Below the pieces are notes generated by a model, which worked only from the letters and a program-made list of their open reading frames with translations, did no database searches and was not told the DNA's origin. A stretch of DNA of 64,000 nucleotides. Source: Cruorifilaria tuberocauda. Lineage: Eukaryota > Nematoda > Chromadorea > Rhabditida > Onchocercidae. Of this stretch, positions 26,521 through 41,500 are shown one piece after another (the first letter of the stretch is position 1; each line of letters opens with the position of its first letter). The stretch lies in contig JABVXU010000057.1 of NCBI GenBank assembly GCA_013365365.1, positions 62,001 to 126,000 on the forward strand. The letters are read 5' to 3'. A program made the translations under genes and the position numbers.

Positions 26521-28189
26521 AGTGATAAAATTTAGTCTTATTTTGATATAAAAATTTGAAGTTAATTGATAATAAAATTATAATATAATTGATTATAACT
26601 AATCGATTATATATTAAACGATAGTATTAGCATTGTTTTAATTGAAAGTTCAATTTTGAGGTTACGTTTTAATGAATTTTAAAAAATTTTAAGCAAACTT
26701 TTTACAGTAGTACAACTATTACAGATATGATTGATAATTTCAAATTGATAATTGATTAATTTAAAAATTTTTTTACAAGTACAACTATTATAGGTTGTGA
26801 TAATTGATTAGAAATGAATTCTTAAAGATAAGAAATTAATTTTTTGAAAAAATCTTAACAGTCTCATCAATTTTGAAATTTTTACATATGTTTCAATTAA
26901 GGTCAGTAAGTGATAATACTATTTTAAAGTGAAATATTTGAAAATAACATTTTTGCACTTTTATTGAAATTGCCCTTCAATGTCACAAGATACTACCAAT
27001 CATTATGATAAAGCTAAGCGTCATTTGTCCGAATTAATCAACCTACTGTAATTTATCTTACACCTTCAAAACCGTACCTGTCCTCCAATATATACACCTA
27101 TGCAGGTGGCATTCTTTTAACTAATTTTGCAATTTGTAATAAAATCGTTTTATCACTTACCTGTTATTCTTTTCATACCTGTAATTATGTGCGTTGAAAT
27201 TTAATGCTAATTGCTTAATTGATTACAATTAATCAGTAAACATTCAGTAGGATTTTTAGTTAATGCAAATATTATCACTAGCTTATCATTTACTTCAAAT
27301 TCAAAACTTTTTAACCACAAGCTATTCAAATTAAATGAATGAATGAAGAATTTTATCAGTTTTGGGATTCAATTCCCGGGAATTATCATCAGAATCAGGA
27401 AGAATTCATTTCATTGTTATTTTCAACTTACAAATATTCAGTATCCTTAAAGCCCTTTCGTAAATTTAATTGACGTAAATTTAAATTAATTGACGTAAAT
27501 TTGAAATTGAGAAGAAAAAAAACGAAACTTCAGGAAAATAAAAGAGAAACAGAATGTTTAATAATAGATAACAGAAAGAATTATTTATTCCAATAATCCA
27601 ATATTACAGGTAAATGAATTTCTCTCCTTTTCTCCTCTCTCCTCCTCATCTCTTCCTCTTCTCTCCACTCTCTTCGGATATTTGGATAAGCTGAAATTCC
27701 ATTTCATTAAGTACGATATAAACTGCCTGAGGCAAAATCTAACCTGTTTCCTTCGCTATTGCTATCTGTTTCAATCTCCTGAAACTTTCTTTCATCCTTC
27801 CAACTTCTACCTGAGAGGTATGGCATCAAAATTTATGACATATAAGGATGATTACTTTTTTACTTATATCTTTTTTTTCTTTCAAAACTATTCAAAATAA
27901 TTCTCTTCCCCTATTGTTTTATTACATTTCATTGATAATTCACTTTTTATCTTTTGAAATGAAAAAACAAAAACTTTTTAAAGTAATTAGTTTGAATATG
28001 ATTTCAATCATGAAATTAAGCAGTAAAAATAATTAGAGTTAAGATAGCAGCATATCATAAATTATCAGTTCATCGATCTATATGAAATGTTTTTCTCTAA
28101 CACGGTAGTTTGACCTTATTAACTAGAGTGATAATTAAGATTAAATTATGAATTCCAATGATTTCAAAGTAGTTTTACTCTGCTTCTAT

Positions 28190-28312
28190 GATTGTTGTTA
28201 TCAGTAAGTTCATTCAGTCTTAATCTACCTCTATTATTGCTGTTATCAGTAAGTTCATTCAGTCTTAATCTACCTCTATTATTGTATTATTGCCGTTATC
28301 AGCAAGTTCATT
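28190..28312. repeat. ~50-bp repeat, 2-3 copies
   Basis: Units share GTTATCAGTAAGTTCATTCA and GTCTTAATCTACCTCTATTA. The third copy is diverged. Confidence 0.85.
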
Positions 28313-29177
28313 AAGTAAAGAGTAGCGCTTATTAAGATAACTTTCATTATGCTACTCTATATTACTTTTAATTACAATGTAACATTTTAATTCGAAATAT
28401 TTGACGAAAGTAAAAAAAAATATCTATAATCTATTATCAGTAATAGCAGAATATATCATTCCTGAATGATTTCAATTAGACCGGAAAGTGACCGGAAAAT
28501 ATAATTGCTAAATTTTATTATTAATATTCTAACAAGCTTTCACTACTTCCGTTTCAGTAATTTAGTAAACTTAGAACTCAGAACTTCAGTAAACTTAGAA
28601 GAATAGATGATCATTTAAAATATTCAAAAATTAGAATTATTTTAATTTTTAAGATTTTTTTTCCAATATCAATAAATAAATCAATATCAAATGGTGCTAA
28701 TTAAGGAAATGCTTAATTATCCAACTTGATTGTTTTCATTGCTTACAAAATGAATTTAAAAGAAATTACAATATATTGTTTTCGTGCTATTTAATTACAA
28801 TTAAACCAAAGGAATGTTTATTTTAGTTCATTCATTTAAAAAAATTGATAATGATAATGATAATTTTGAATTTCCTTTTTAGAAATATTCCTCATACATT
28901 TCATATAAATTATGATTAATTGAAAACTTATCGGACATTATTTTATCTTAAAGTAATTAGATTAAAGTAATCAGTTTTCCATATCAATCATTTATTGTTT
29001 TCCTTTTTTTCTCTCTCCCTCTCTCTCTCTATCTCCCTCTCTCTTTTAAATTAGAAGCAATAATGTTTCAAATATGTAAGGAACTTTTGCACACGATGAA
29101 TTAACCAATTACTATCGCCTAAAACTATTCTTAATAAAATCTTCAGCAAATTTTTATCATAAGGCCGTGGTTCGATC

Positions 29178-29178
<1 letters not shown>

Positions 29179-29229
<51 letters not shown>
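29179..29229. repeat. (GA)n microsatellite
   Basis: Pure GA run, the longest in the window. Confidence 0.97.
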
Positions 29230-29233
<4 letters not shown>

Positions 29234-30309
29234 AGGAAAGGGAGAGGAAATTTTGTCATCTATCTAATGTCATCTATCATTTCATCCTGAAAATTATTTG
29301 AATATGATTTCATAATCATATTCAGAGTCAAACTTACCTAAAATTCATTCATTTTTAGGTCATTCCTCCATCTTATCATTATGATCACTGTCACCTAAAA
29401 TACATCATTTACGTACTCTATCATCGGATATGATCAAAATATTCGGTATCATTCTCCTGAATTCAATAAAATCTTCCTAAGGTACTTTTCCGATAAAGAG
29501 ATTTTTCGGAGAAAGCGATTAAACTGTAAAAGCGGAAGGAATGAGTGAGATCTAGAGATAAGGAAGAAAGTAATTATCACTGATATGATTTCTTCTCTTG
29601 TTTCATCAAATATTCTAAGCTTATTCCAAATCGAAGTAATACTTGATAATTAATATGCTATCATCTTTAATCTATTCTTTAATTCATAATTATTACACTA
29701 TAAGGTTATTTTATACTGTAAGAATGTACTCTGTATCTTACGTACGTAATATTTCACGTGAGTTATCTCACAAAACCATTAAATATTATGATATTTAAGA
29801 TTAATTTGATTATTATAAATCATGATTCGATAATGTTAACAGTGATAACAATGATAAGAATGCGAAAATATATTGAAAATTGTATGATTATACATTTTTA
29901 CATGATTATGATGTGATATGATTATATGATAATTATATGATATGTGATATTATATGATACTGTATTATAGATTTGTATGATTATAGGATTATACTTATTC
30001 GTTTTTAGGTTTTTAAATTAATTTATCTGAAAAAATTAATTAACAGTTTATGTTTATCATGATCCAAAAGCAATTAGCAAGAAGCCTTTTTAAAAATTTA
30101 GAATGTCTTTATTGTTTAATAAGTATTTTGTACGCCTGATCCAAAGTAATAATTTGTGGTATATTATAAATCGTTGTCCATTGATTTGTTCATTTTCTCA
30201 TTTCACGTTTATATCATAGTTTTTACTTAAAATTAATTATTGTTTAATTAAATTTATAAAATTTTCATTTTAGAATTTGCGGGTAAAAACAATCAATCAA
30301 TCAATCAAC

Positions 30310-32523
30310 ATGAGGTGTACGAGTAATCATCATTCTATTACTGTGAATTCTCGATTAACTTTTCTTTCATTACTATTTCTAATCCTCCTTTGCTTGATTC
30401 CAAAACGGATAAATGCGATGAGATTGAATCCGGAACGAATTGCTGCACGATTACGAATTGAGAGAGAAATGGAAATGGATAAATTAGCTAAAATAGGAAG
30501 AAATAGACGACAGTTGGCAACACCTAAAGAAATTTCCATTTCTGTTAGTTCATTCATTTATCAGGCTTATTGAGGAAAGTTTAGTTATTTCTTCCGGAAA
30601 AGTATATTACATTCAGCAAGTTTAAAAATATCATCTATTACAGATTTCTATAGTTGCAGCACTTTTCCGGATGAATTTCCGGATTTTTATACTTTTTCTC
30701 ATGAGCGTTTTATTCATTTTTCTCTTTTATTATTATCATATAATTCTGTTGTAGTTTATTCCTTTATCATATATGATAAGAGAAGTGATAAGAGCGGAAA
30801 GAATTTTGGATACAATTTCTTCTTGATATAAATTTTAACCTGATAAGATACATCAAAGATCAATTTATCTAAGAGATGAATGGAAGTGATTATTTTACAA
30901 ATAATTCAAATCATATTTGAGAAAAGATAAGGCTGATTTCTGTGATAAACTTTTGTGATTTTTATGAGCTTATCATTAAGCTTATCATTAAAAATGAATT
31001 TCAAACACCGAGTAATGAATGAGAATGATAAGCTGATGATCAATGATAAAAATACTGTAGTAATGAAGACTCTTTTTACAAAAGTGAGGGAATAAATACT
31101 GTAGTGATAAAGACTCTTTTTACAAAAGTGAGGGAATAAATACTGTAGTGATAAAGACTCTTTTAGAGAATAAATACTGTAGCTATGAATGAATACTTTT
31201 ACAAAAGTGTATGATGAACTGTAGAAAATGTGTGAACTGTAGGAAATGTATGAACTGTAGAAAAATAACCTGAGGTATCTGATTGTATAGTTTATTCATG
31301 CGTTGATAGTACAATGTAAGCATTGTTGACATAAATAATGGTTGATTGTATGCATTTTTGTATGTTCCAATTTCCATCGATATTCCTCTATTTACATAAG
31401 TCATAAAAAGTAGTACTAAATGACCTCTGGTACTCTCGAAATGGACAATAGTTAGTAGACTAATCATTATTTCTACTTTAATCAAATATTGAAAGTAAAA
31501 GGATCCTGAAATTCTTCTAGATAAGCATCTATCATGAAATTATTCTTTTACTTTTATTTTTACAATAGAAAATAGGCATAAATTTTTGAATTTTTAAATT
31601 TCAAAATTAATTCAACGAATTCAAATACTTTATAATTTAATTGATTGTTTTTTCTAGTAAGTTCCAAAAATTTGGAGTCAATTTCAGTCCATTGTCCGAT
31701 GACCTATTTTTTCCGCAAGACAAAAAAAAAGAAGAAAATTGTATGAATGTAAGGAAAACTTTCATTAATTTACTGAAAATGATAAAAGGTCAACATTTTA
31801 TCATTGTTGTACTTCGTTTAGACAAATATCAATTTAACAGTTGTGATAATAGTTGACATGTTAATTATTGACACAATATCGTTCTGTGTCCTTCATAAAC
31901 TATCAATTTTGAACTGTTGATTCAGTCATGTTAAAATGGCAAACATTTATCACCTTGAACTTTGACATAATTTTTGCATGCAAAATTATCATTTTATTTT
32001 AATAGCAATTATAAAATTATTAAAATTTTATTTTCATCTTTTTCAATTTAATTATAGTTTCAAGCAGTGCAGAGAGAGAGAGAGTTATCTTATTTAGGAG
32101 AGATATTGATTTTAAGTGATATTCCCTTAGGCAAATTATTGAAAAATGAATTTAAGAAAGAAATTGAGAATTGATTAATTAGTTATCTTTTATCATTCTA
32201 TTGTATAATTCAATTCTTAAGATATATATATATATATACATATCAAATTTAAATTTCTGAAATGTAACATATTTTCACTTACTTTTTCGTTATAATTAAG
32301 AAAAAGTAATTATAGGTAAGATTATTTGAAAAGTAATACAATGAATTCAATTAAATCAAATGCATTTTTATTCATTTCAATTATTCATTCATCATTGTTT
32401 ACTTTTATGATAGTATCAGAACAACCAGTTCCACCTAATTGTTCCTCACTCATCCTATGAGCCGAGTCGAGTTGAGTTAAGTACGAATCATCCAGTATAA
32501 TTCCGATGGTCATTCTAATCATG

Positions 32524-32554
<31 letters not shown>

Positions 32555-35500
32555 GCGTAAAAAGACATAACCAGTTTGAGTTTGAAAATACTATCACAAT
32601 GGGAGGTACCGTTAGAAAGTTTGAGAGTAGTATGAAATACTTGATGGATAATTCCATCTATGCATTCTTATTTAATTGAATTTCAATTCACTAATATTTA
32701 AATTTATTTTTATAATTATATCGATCGTTAAGTTTTTCATGGAAAATGGAAAAAGTTAGCGCTTATCAATGATAATATGTTAGTAGTAAATTTAAATGAA
32801 ATTAATACAAATATAAATCAATAGAGAATATTTTAAATCGAATATTTCTCATGACTGATAAAATTTCTTTTGCAATGAAAATGATTAATAAATTGGGTGG
32901 ATGCGAATTTGAATTCATTTAAATTTATTTTTACAATTATAATTGAGGAAAAGTAATTATAGATATATGATATCATTTAATCAATACTGGTAAAAATTAA
33001 ATCATGCAGACATAATTATTAAAGTTACTTACACGATACTAGTTATTAATAGATTTTTTTTAAATTTGTTTTCAGTTATTTCTTAAATTAAATTAAATTA
33101 AATGTTAAAAATTAAATTAAATATAAGAAACTTTATGTTTTAAAATATATTTCAAAAGTTAAATCATATCATCATCTTAGAATATCTATTGGTATTGTTT
33201 CTTAATTATTTTTATAATAAATTAATATGATATTGATTTCAAACCATGAACTTTTGATGGAAAGGTATGGAAATAGGCACTTTTTCCACTACTTTTCATA
33301 CATTTCAAGTTTTAAATATTTCACTTTGTTTTATCTCACAAAATAACACAGATTACTTTTACTTACTTTACAAAATCATGCATAGATAGGTCAAGATTTC
33401 ATTTCACTTCAAGTTCAAGTACTTTTATAATCATTACGAGAAAGCTTTCGACAATCACTGAAATAATCAGCCAGAAATTTAAAAAATATATCAAAAGTAA
33501 ATCACGTTTAACTTGCAAATTTCACATTTTACTGCTACACTCTTTTGGCTCAATAAAATCTTTGCAACAATGCAAGGCTCATTTTACGTGATCAAAATTA
33601 TTGCTATCATTTTATTTTCTTCAGTGCATGTCGAAACACGTACGTGTAATTATATATACTTAAACGTTCAGCAGAGTTTACATCACGTTTAGTTTTAGAA
33701 GAAACGAAAAAATACATTCAATTAATATTTCCTGATAGCATATAATTTATATGTAACATTGATCATTCGGTTCAACAAAAGTTCCGTCTGTTCGTTTCAT
33801 TAATTTCCACGTATTGCGTAAGTTAAGGTAACAATTCATGTTATTTTCTACATAATTAATTAAATCCAATTGCCGATTGATCCATGCGATCACTTTTTTC
33901 AATGTTATTATGTGTTCTTATCTTCATTTAAAACTTGTAATGATATATTCAAATGCTAATATCGATTTGATCAGGCAATCAGGAGTGACGTAAAAGAGAT
34001 CAGGCAATCAGGAGTGACGTGAAAGAGATCAGGCAATCAGGAGTGACGTGAAAGAGATCAGGCAATCAGGAGTGACGTGAAAGAGATTAGGCAATCAGGA
34101 ATGACGTGAAAAAGATTTGTTATATTCATAAACAATCAGAATGAAAGTGTCAAAATTAATAAATGCGATGATTGCCCAACGCATAATCTTTCGATCGTTG
34201 CTCGTTGCAACAATCATTTCGTTCCACTTATCTGAAATAACAAGAAATTACGTGTTTCACTTTAATTATGAGATATCACTAAATGCATTACACGTTTGTT
34301 CGAGAACTGAGTGACGTAATCACTGAACTTTTCCATTTCTTTTCTGATTCAGATACGATATGCTTGAAGTAATTTTTCAAGTAAAGAAGTACCAGTTAGG
34401 TGAAATTATTCACACATCATTGTAATACGTAACGTGAATGTTCATTCGCACGTATGACTTCAACGTGAAAATTTCGCTCACACATATGGCTTCATCGTTG
34501 TAATACGTAACAAATCCTTAAGCCATATTCGTATCTCCGTATCTGCTCTACTTGGATTTCATAAATTTCATTAACAAATGGATAAATGTCATCTAATTCT
34601 TCTCTACGACTATAAAAAATAAATAAATAGAAAAATGCGTAAAAGATTATCGCCAATTAACGTGAAGTTTCCGTGGAGTATACGTGGAAATGGTATCCGT
34701 CATTACTTAAACATGCGTGCTTTACAATAGGTTAAAGAATAAATGGTTTCAGATAAAGTAATTCATAAACATAGTTCGTTTTAATTTTTTCATAGCAGTA
34801 TAAACTAGCTATGATTCAGTATACTTACTGATTTAAAAGTAAATTTTGAAAGTGCTGGAAAAAAAAGCTTATCATTGTTATTTGAAGAAGCCTTTATCAA
34901 AGTTTGCATATGATAATTCTGGATAAGTAATTCCTGGAAGTTATAAGAAGCTATTCTTATCTAAGTTTTATCTATGAATACTTACAAATCAGATTTAATA
35001 ATATCTGAACTATCTAAGAGTAACTATTCTATCGACATCATTTAAGATCTATGAACGATGAATACTGATTACTTATGATAGTTATTTTAGATTTAACGGA
35101 TACATGATAAATCTAAAATGACTGTATACAGTATTACTTAGATATATGAGGTAAGTTATTGAAATGGAGAAATTTCTCCAACCTTACTCTAACCTTACTG
35201 TATTTCTCATTTTCACTGTAATGAATTTTTTTATTTAGTAAATTTACTTTAGTTAGTTTATGTTTTATAATATTTTAAAATTGATATGATTGTGGAGAAC
35301 TGATAATGATAATGATTTGAAATTGGTATATCAATGAGAGAAATGATAAATGAATTACTTCAGATTACTGCACCTCTGTTCTCTAGTCGATTATTCGAGT
35401 ATGGGCCAGATGTTGGGGATCAAGAGTTACCACGAAATTTAGATACTGGAAAAACGATCAATCTAATTTATCCATTACGATTTTATGGAATGGATATATC

Positions 35501-38500
35501 AACTGTACATGTAAGTTATTTTAAAAAAATCTTTAAACTTCATGATTCAAAAGATTTAACGGAACTGTTTAGTAATTATCTTAAATTTCTGTATTACTCG
35601 TGGTACTTACAAAGTAGTTTAGATACATCTTTCATAAATTATCACATTTGTTGATAAATTTTGCGATAGATTAAGTGAAGAAGTTAAAGTAAATATACCT
35701 AGATATTGAGTAATGGAGGTATTACAATCGATTCGAATTCACGAACCTATCGACAAAATGTATTACCAAGTGATTTAAAATTGATAGCAATATTTTGGAA
35801 TCGAAATGATTTACGAAACGGTGGAAATGTTTATTTTCGAGAAGTTACAAGTATAGTTTACCTTTCATATCTATTGCATTCTTTTCTTATTATATTATTT
35901 TAAAATTTTAGTTAAAAGAAAATCATAGAAATTTAAGTATATAATTTATTGGATCTGTTAGCATAAATACCGATTGATTTCTAATAAAGAGTTAGTCTAA
36001 GTAATTAAAAGTATGCTAATAGTAAATTAATATAAACCAGATTTCATCATTATCTTTCAGTATAAATTTTAACAACCAAAACTGAAATGAATTTTTGCGC
36101 AAAAATAAAATGTCCAAAATAAGCGTAATAATTGCTAATTATACTATGAATATATTTTCGGTTAAAGTGGAATTCATCATTCGCTTTCTCATTAGGTACT
36201 ATTTAAGTATAAGTTTAGTTTAGGAGTTGAGTTAAGTATTACTCAAAAATGAAAAGTTAACGTTTTTTAGCGGGACGTATTCTCGAACGTGGACAAAGTG
36301 AAATTCGTTATCAATATGATGAAGTGGTAAAAGTGAAAATGTGTTTACTAATTACCTGGGATAAAATGCAACCTGTTGGTGCTGCACCTCTACCTGAAGA
36401 TGTTTGTATTGCATGATAATTATTAATTAATTATTGATAATAAATGCTAATTAATTATTGTTAATGAATTATTTGTATCTAATGGAAATAGCGTGAAATA
36501 TAATTTCAAAAATTAAAATTTAAAATCTTATTGAAATCAGCGAAATTATTTTACTTGCAGAATACGAATACTTTTCAAATGGCACTTTTTATCACTGATA
36601 ATGGTACATTTGCTAATTTTATTTACAAAAATATTGGTTGGACACAGGGAGCTGAGGTTTGCATGCTTTTCTTTTTTTCCTCCGTCAAATTGGAAATTTT
36701 TTATCAATTAAGAGAAAAAAAACTTATTGTACAAATTTTGAATATAAGACGAAAAATTAATTACTTCATATTTCATATTTATTAATTAAATCACTTCAGT
36801 AACTTTTTAAAATTTCAAAATTTGAAAGGTATTTTCATTGTGAAGTTGGTTAAGAATGAACAGAATGGATACGGTCCATTCATCCTACTGTATTTGCTAC
36901 TGTATTTGTTACTATATTAGTAATATGGAATAAATTGAAAATGATGAACTTTTAATAAATTTATGATAAAACTTTTGTTACAGGCAGGTTTTAATAAAGG
37001 TGATAAGAAGGAATTTTTCGCACTTCCAACCTCTGGTACTGGTAATATCATGTATCTCGAAGAATACGGTAATACAGGAATCCCCGGTGAATGGATGTTC
37101 AAGCTTGGTGATAGAAATGTGGAACGATGTAAATCCGGCATTAAAGGAGATACCTGTGACGAAGGTTATTTTTTTTTTTTGTCTCGGATCACACCGATCA
37201 ATAATTGACCTCTTATCATTTAAAATAATATGGTGGTGAAGATGAAAATTGTAGAATGTTCGGCTGGTGAATGGGGTCCAGATTGTGCATTGTGTTGTCA
37301 TTGTGCTAGCGGTACTTGTAGTGGAATTACCGGTGAATGCATTGGTGGCAAATGTTCCGATTGCTGGACAGGATTGCCAACCTGTCAGGAAAGTAAGGCT
37401 TTCACCAATCTTACACCGATTTATCGAATTTTTGATTATCCGTTTCTCAGTAGCAATATCCTACAAATCAAATGTACTCATTATTATTCCCCGACAGTTG
37501 TTTACCGCGGTATTAATTGATTGACCTCCTAGTAATACTGAAGTAATACGTAAGTGTCTTAAGCTATGCTACAACGTTTATGATCACATTTATGGAAACA
37601 ATTCGTCAAGCATCATCTCACAAAGTTAAAATTGACAGATTAAAGTAAATCTCCTTAACTTTACAACAGTGAAAGTAAATGACGAAGTAAATGACAGCAG
37701 TAAAAGTTATTTCGTTTTTTCTTTCTTCACACTCTTGTGACCTAATTAACTTTTTTTAATTTGCATAATAACTTATTATACTTAACGGAATGATCAAATT
37801 ATACATCTAAAAATCATGAAAAATTTTTTCTCTCTTCACTCTCTTTTAACCTTATTAACTTCTCTTACTTTAATATCTTAACAAATTTTAATTTCTAAAT
37901 TTCTGATAATCTGATTATAACAATATGAAATATTACTTGTTTACAAATGTAAATAATAATTTGAAGAGAAAGAAGAATGCGAAGCATTAATGCAACAAAA
38001 TTGCGCTCATAATGCCATATCATTCATGGATTATGATCGCTGTGGTGAACCGATCCAGCAATGTCAATGTTTGAAAGGGTTCAAAGGTGACGGATATGCC
38101 AGATGTGATGGTTTGTTTCTAAAAAATATTTACAAAAAAAACAAGGAAAAAGATTTTCATCGAATTCTTCTTTTTAGAATTCAAAATAGATAAATTGTTA
38201 TTGATACGATGAACACTGATAAATCAGTGTTATCATGTGATAACACTGATAAAATCATATTTGAAGATCTCATAAAATACTCATGCATTATATCATTCTT
38301 CGCTTATCAAAAAAATAACTGATAAGATAGTTTTTTTTTTGTAAGAAACATATTGTTTGATATTTTCAAAATTGATAAACAATTAAATTTGGAAAAGATA
38401 CTATAAATCAAATACTACTAATTAATCAATAATCAATAACAGGAAATGAATGAGTTATCATGAATTCCATGAATTGAATTAAAGTTTTCTCATTTCTATT

Positions 38501-41500
38501 CCTATTAATCAAATAAATTTATTCATGTCAAATATTTATATAGCCAAAACTTTAAATTATATGCAAAAAGCGGAATAATCAATTTATGTATTCTTAGAAA
38601 AACTCTTTTTGATGAAGAAATAAAACTTATCATTGATAAGAAATAAAGCTTATAATATATATTAAGCTTATGATATCAAATAAAACTTATAATATCATAT
38701 AATTATCATTAAGAATAAAAAAATATTAATGAATTAACCAGGTAAAGAATTAATTAATTTCCTGTTTGTTTAATTATTAATACTTGGATATTGCAGATAT
38801 TGATGAATGCTTGAAACCAGGTGTTTGTCATGAGAATGCAATTTGTGGTAATACACCGGGGCATTATTTTTGTACCTGTGCAGATGGATTTATTGGTGAT
38901 GGAGTGAATGAATGTGTAAGTTCGTTACTGTACTCATATAGAGGACATCAGGAATTACCGAAGGATAGAAATGCTCGAGTGGTATTACAGTTGAAACAAC
39001 CACTTCAAATATTTGGCAAAAAATTGGATAAATTAACGGTTAGTATACCGGTTTTTTGTGATTTTTTCATTTCTTATTGTATAGTAATAAAAACGATTGC
39101 GCAAATTTAACACGCAATACTAATATGTAACTGAAATAAATACTGTATCAAGTACGGTACACTACCGTAAGCGCGCTCAAGTACTTAGACTATAGTATTT
39201 ACGGTATGTATTAGCAATTTCTATCTTATTCAAAAGTAATTTTTATGAAGTGAAGTTAAAGAAGCTTGAGCTTAGACTTTCACATTATTATACGTTGTTC
39301 ACGTTTACGTCTTCCATGGGAAAAATCATTTCAATTAAACCATACATAACACTGCAATTAATTACAATATGTAAATAATTAGCTCTTACTGTACTTAACT
39401 TGATTGAACTCACAATTGACCTTTCAATGATCTCTGCGAATTATTATCACTTCTACGATAGCTTCTACGACTGTTTGCATCTTCTGTTATTCTCATAGAT
39501 TACGTCATTGACGTGAAATTGTGGATTTTGACTATGCACGTGGCATTTTCCTTTTCTCCTTATGTTATACAATTAGCAATTTGCAGTGAACGGAATTATT
39601 ATGAATCTATTTACATGAGCAGTTTAATCCGGAAATCTGAACGGAAACATATTAACCTAAGTATCGTTTATATATTTTCAATTAAAAATTCAATCTCATG
39701 AACTCTTTTGCTATTGTAAGTAATAGTTTTTACAGATTTCAACGCTAGGAATAATATCTGTAGAGGATAGTTTAAAAGTTAATGCTGGTGATCATCTTGC
39801 TTCCTCCGGAATACACGGTATAGCACCATTCTTTGCTAATATTGATATCCGGAAAGGTGGTAGGATATTCGTGGATGAGACTAATGGTAAGTTTATCATT
39901 ATCGTGATATGATAGAGTATAATCGCGCTATTTCTAATTCTTCTTATTCATTCTTCTGATTGTTTTCAATTTTCTCATAATTCACTTTTTTCAAATTCTA
40001 TGAGTAATAGTGATAAAGATGATAATAATGATAAAGATAAAGATATAGAGATGAAAAGAAAGAATAGCAAAATTAAATTTATATCATAAAAAAGTTTTAT
40101 ATTTACAGATCCAAAAGTGCTTTCGAGAGCAACGACAACAATTGCAAATAATATAAATGATAAAAGATTCAAAGCTACAACTGCTGTATTAGTTACTTAC
40201 GTCAATGTTACGGACGCTGATCGAACGGTCTCTTTTCTACTTTTACATAACTTACTTTCTTTAATAATTGATCATACGTTAACTTTTAAATTCGAAATCT
40301 GAAAAAAAAAAAACGTAACAATTAAAATTACAGAAGCCGGGTAGCACGTTTCAAGTATTAATTATCGGTGGAACAAACAAACAACAACAAAATGAAACTT
40401 ATGCGCAAATGTTGTATAAGGATTTACCTTGGAGCAATGGAGCTGAGGTATACAATTACTAAAATTGGTTGAAACTTTTTTTTAATCAAAATTTTGAGAC
40501 TATCTATCAATTAATCAATTACAAACTAATAAAATAGACAAACGGTTTATATTTTTTTTCAAATAGATAATCGAGCTATAATATAAATGTTAAAATTTTA
40601 GGCTAGCATTTTGACGTACGGTTCAAAGAATCCATTAATGTTACCTGGATCCGGTACCAATGAAATAGTACATTTGAGTGAGAGTAGCAATATTGGTAAA
40701 CCAGGTCAATGGTTGTACCGAATTGATTCCAACGACGTACAGATGTGCCTTCGACCAAATCTTCAACCTCCATATTGTGAAGAGCACGAAGTTACGGATG
40801 ATTCGATGATACCTGTAACCACATCAAGATGTAATCAATTTTACATTTCAACCGAACTTTATGACTAATTAGATTTACCGGAAATAGACTTGAAAATCAG
40901 GTAATTAAAAATTTGTCTCAGGTTCTAATTAAAATTTGCAGTGGATGAAACTGAGCAAACACAACATTCTTTGATTTCGGAGATTGATGAGTCAACGGAT
41001 GACCTTGTTGAAATTCCTGGACCTCAGATAATTCATCCGGTACTTGTCGAACCACCACCTCTATCTCATATTCAGTCATCAGTGGAACATGGAGAAATGG
41101 AAGATGGAGATCGAAGTTCCGGAAGTGTTAAAAGTGAAGAAGAATTGACGAAAAATCCAATAACACCACATATGTTAGCTAAAAATTATATTTTAATTTA
41201 TTTGTTATATAGCATATTTCAGTCTTTTTTGGTAAATGGATCCGGTAAATTTCAGACCACTGATTTCGCTTGATCGTCATGATATCGAAGATTTACCACC
41301 AGATGCTTTCGAAGTTACATTTCCACCTGCAATTACCGTTGTACCGAAATTCATTACTACTTCAGATAGTACAGAGAGGGAATTATTGCCATCGACCGCA
41401 ATCGAGGTAATAATTTCTTGATCATTTTCTTACTTAGTATAATAGTTGTTTATTAATTCAGTTAATTCATTTCATTGCATTTGCGTGATTTTTTTTTTAT

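Larger units (their letters stand above)
16478..30309. other. 13.8-kb gene desert rich in minisatellites
   Basis: Between the divergent starts of the Cys-rich gene (minus) and the dex-1-like gene (plus). I found no exon with a supported frame, splice sites and protein-like composition on either strand. It is a patchwork of AT-rich DNA and independent tandem repeats, listed separately. Promoters of both flanking genes must lie at its two ends. Open frames here either encode repeats (Thr/His or Val/Cys strings from CA/TG tracts) or hydrophobic low-complexity peptides. Confidence 0.6.
30544..35363 (+). other. 4.8-kb first intron of the dex-1-like gene
   Basis: Separates the signal-peptide exon from the first NIDO exon, both phase 0. 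It holds three repeats listed separately and a segment (33970-34530) that is rich in ACGT cores, including two GTAATACGTAAC motifs. No extra exon could be supported. Large first introns in nematodes often carry enhancers, so this is a candidate regulatory region by inference only. Confidence 0.6.

Noticed and set aside
29150..29185. GTGGTTCGATCTGATG, resembling a tRNA B box
   Set aside because: No matching A box, acceptor stem or cloverleaf around it.
30277..30309. Upstream extension of the dex-1-like start
   Set aside because: The frame opens with TTG; the ATG at 30310 is followed by a good signal peptide and preceded by a TTTTAG site that could take a spliced leader.
31183..31485. Minus-strand 100-residue frame in dex-1 intron 1
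   Set aside because: Its end is made of the repeat at 31057-31260 (FLQF... repeats); no signal or domain.
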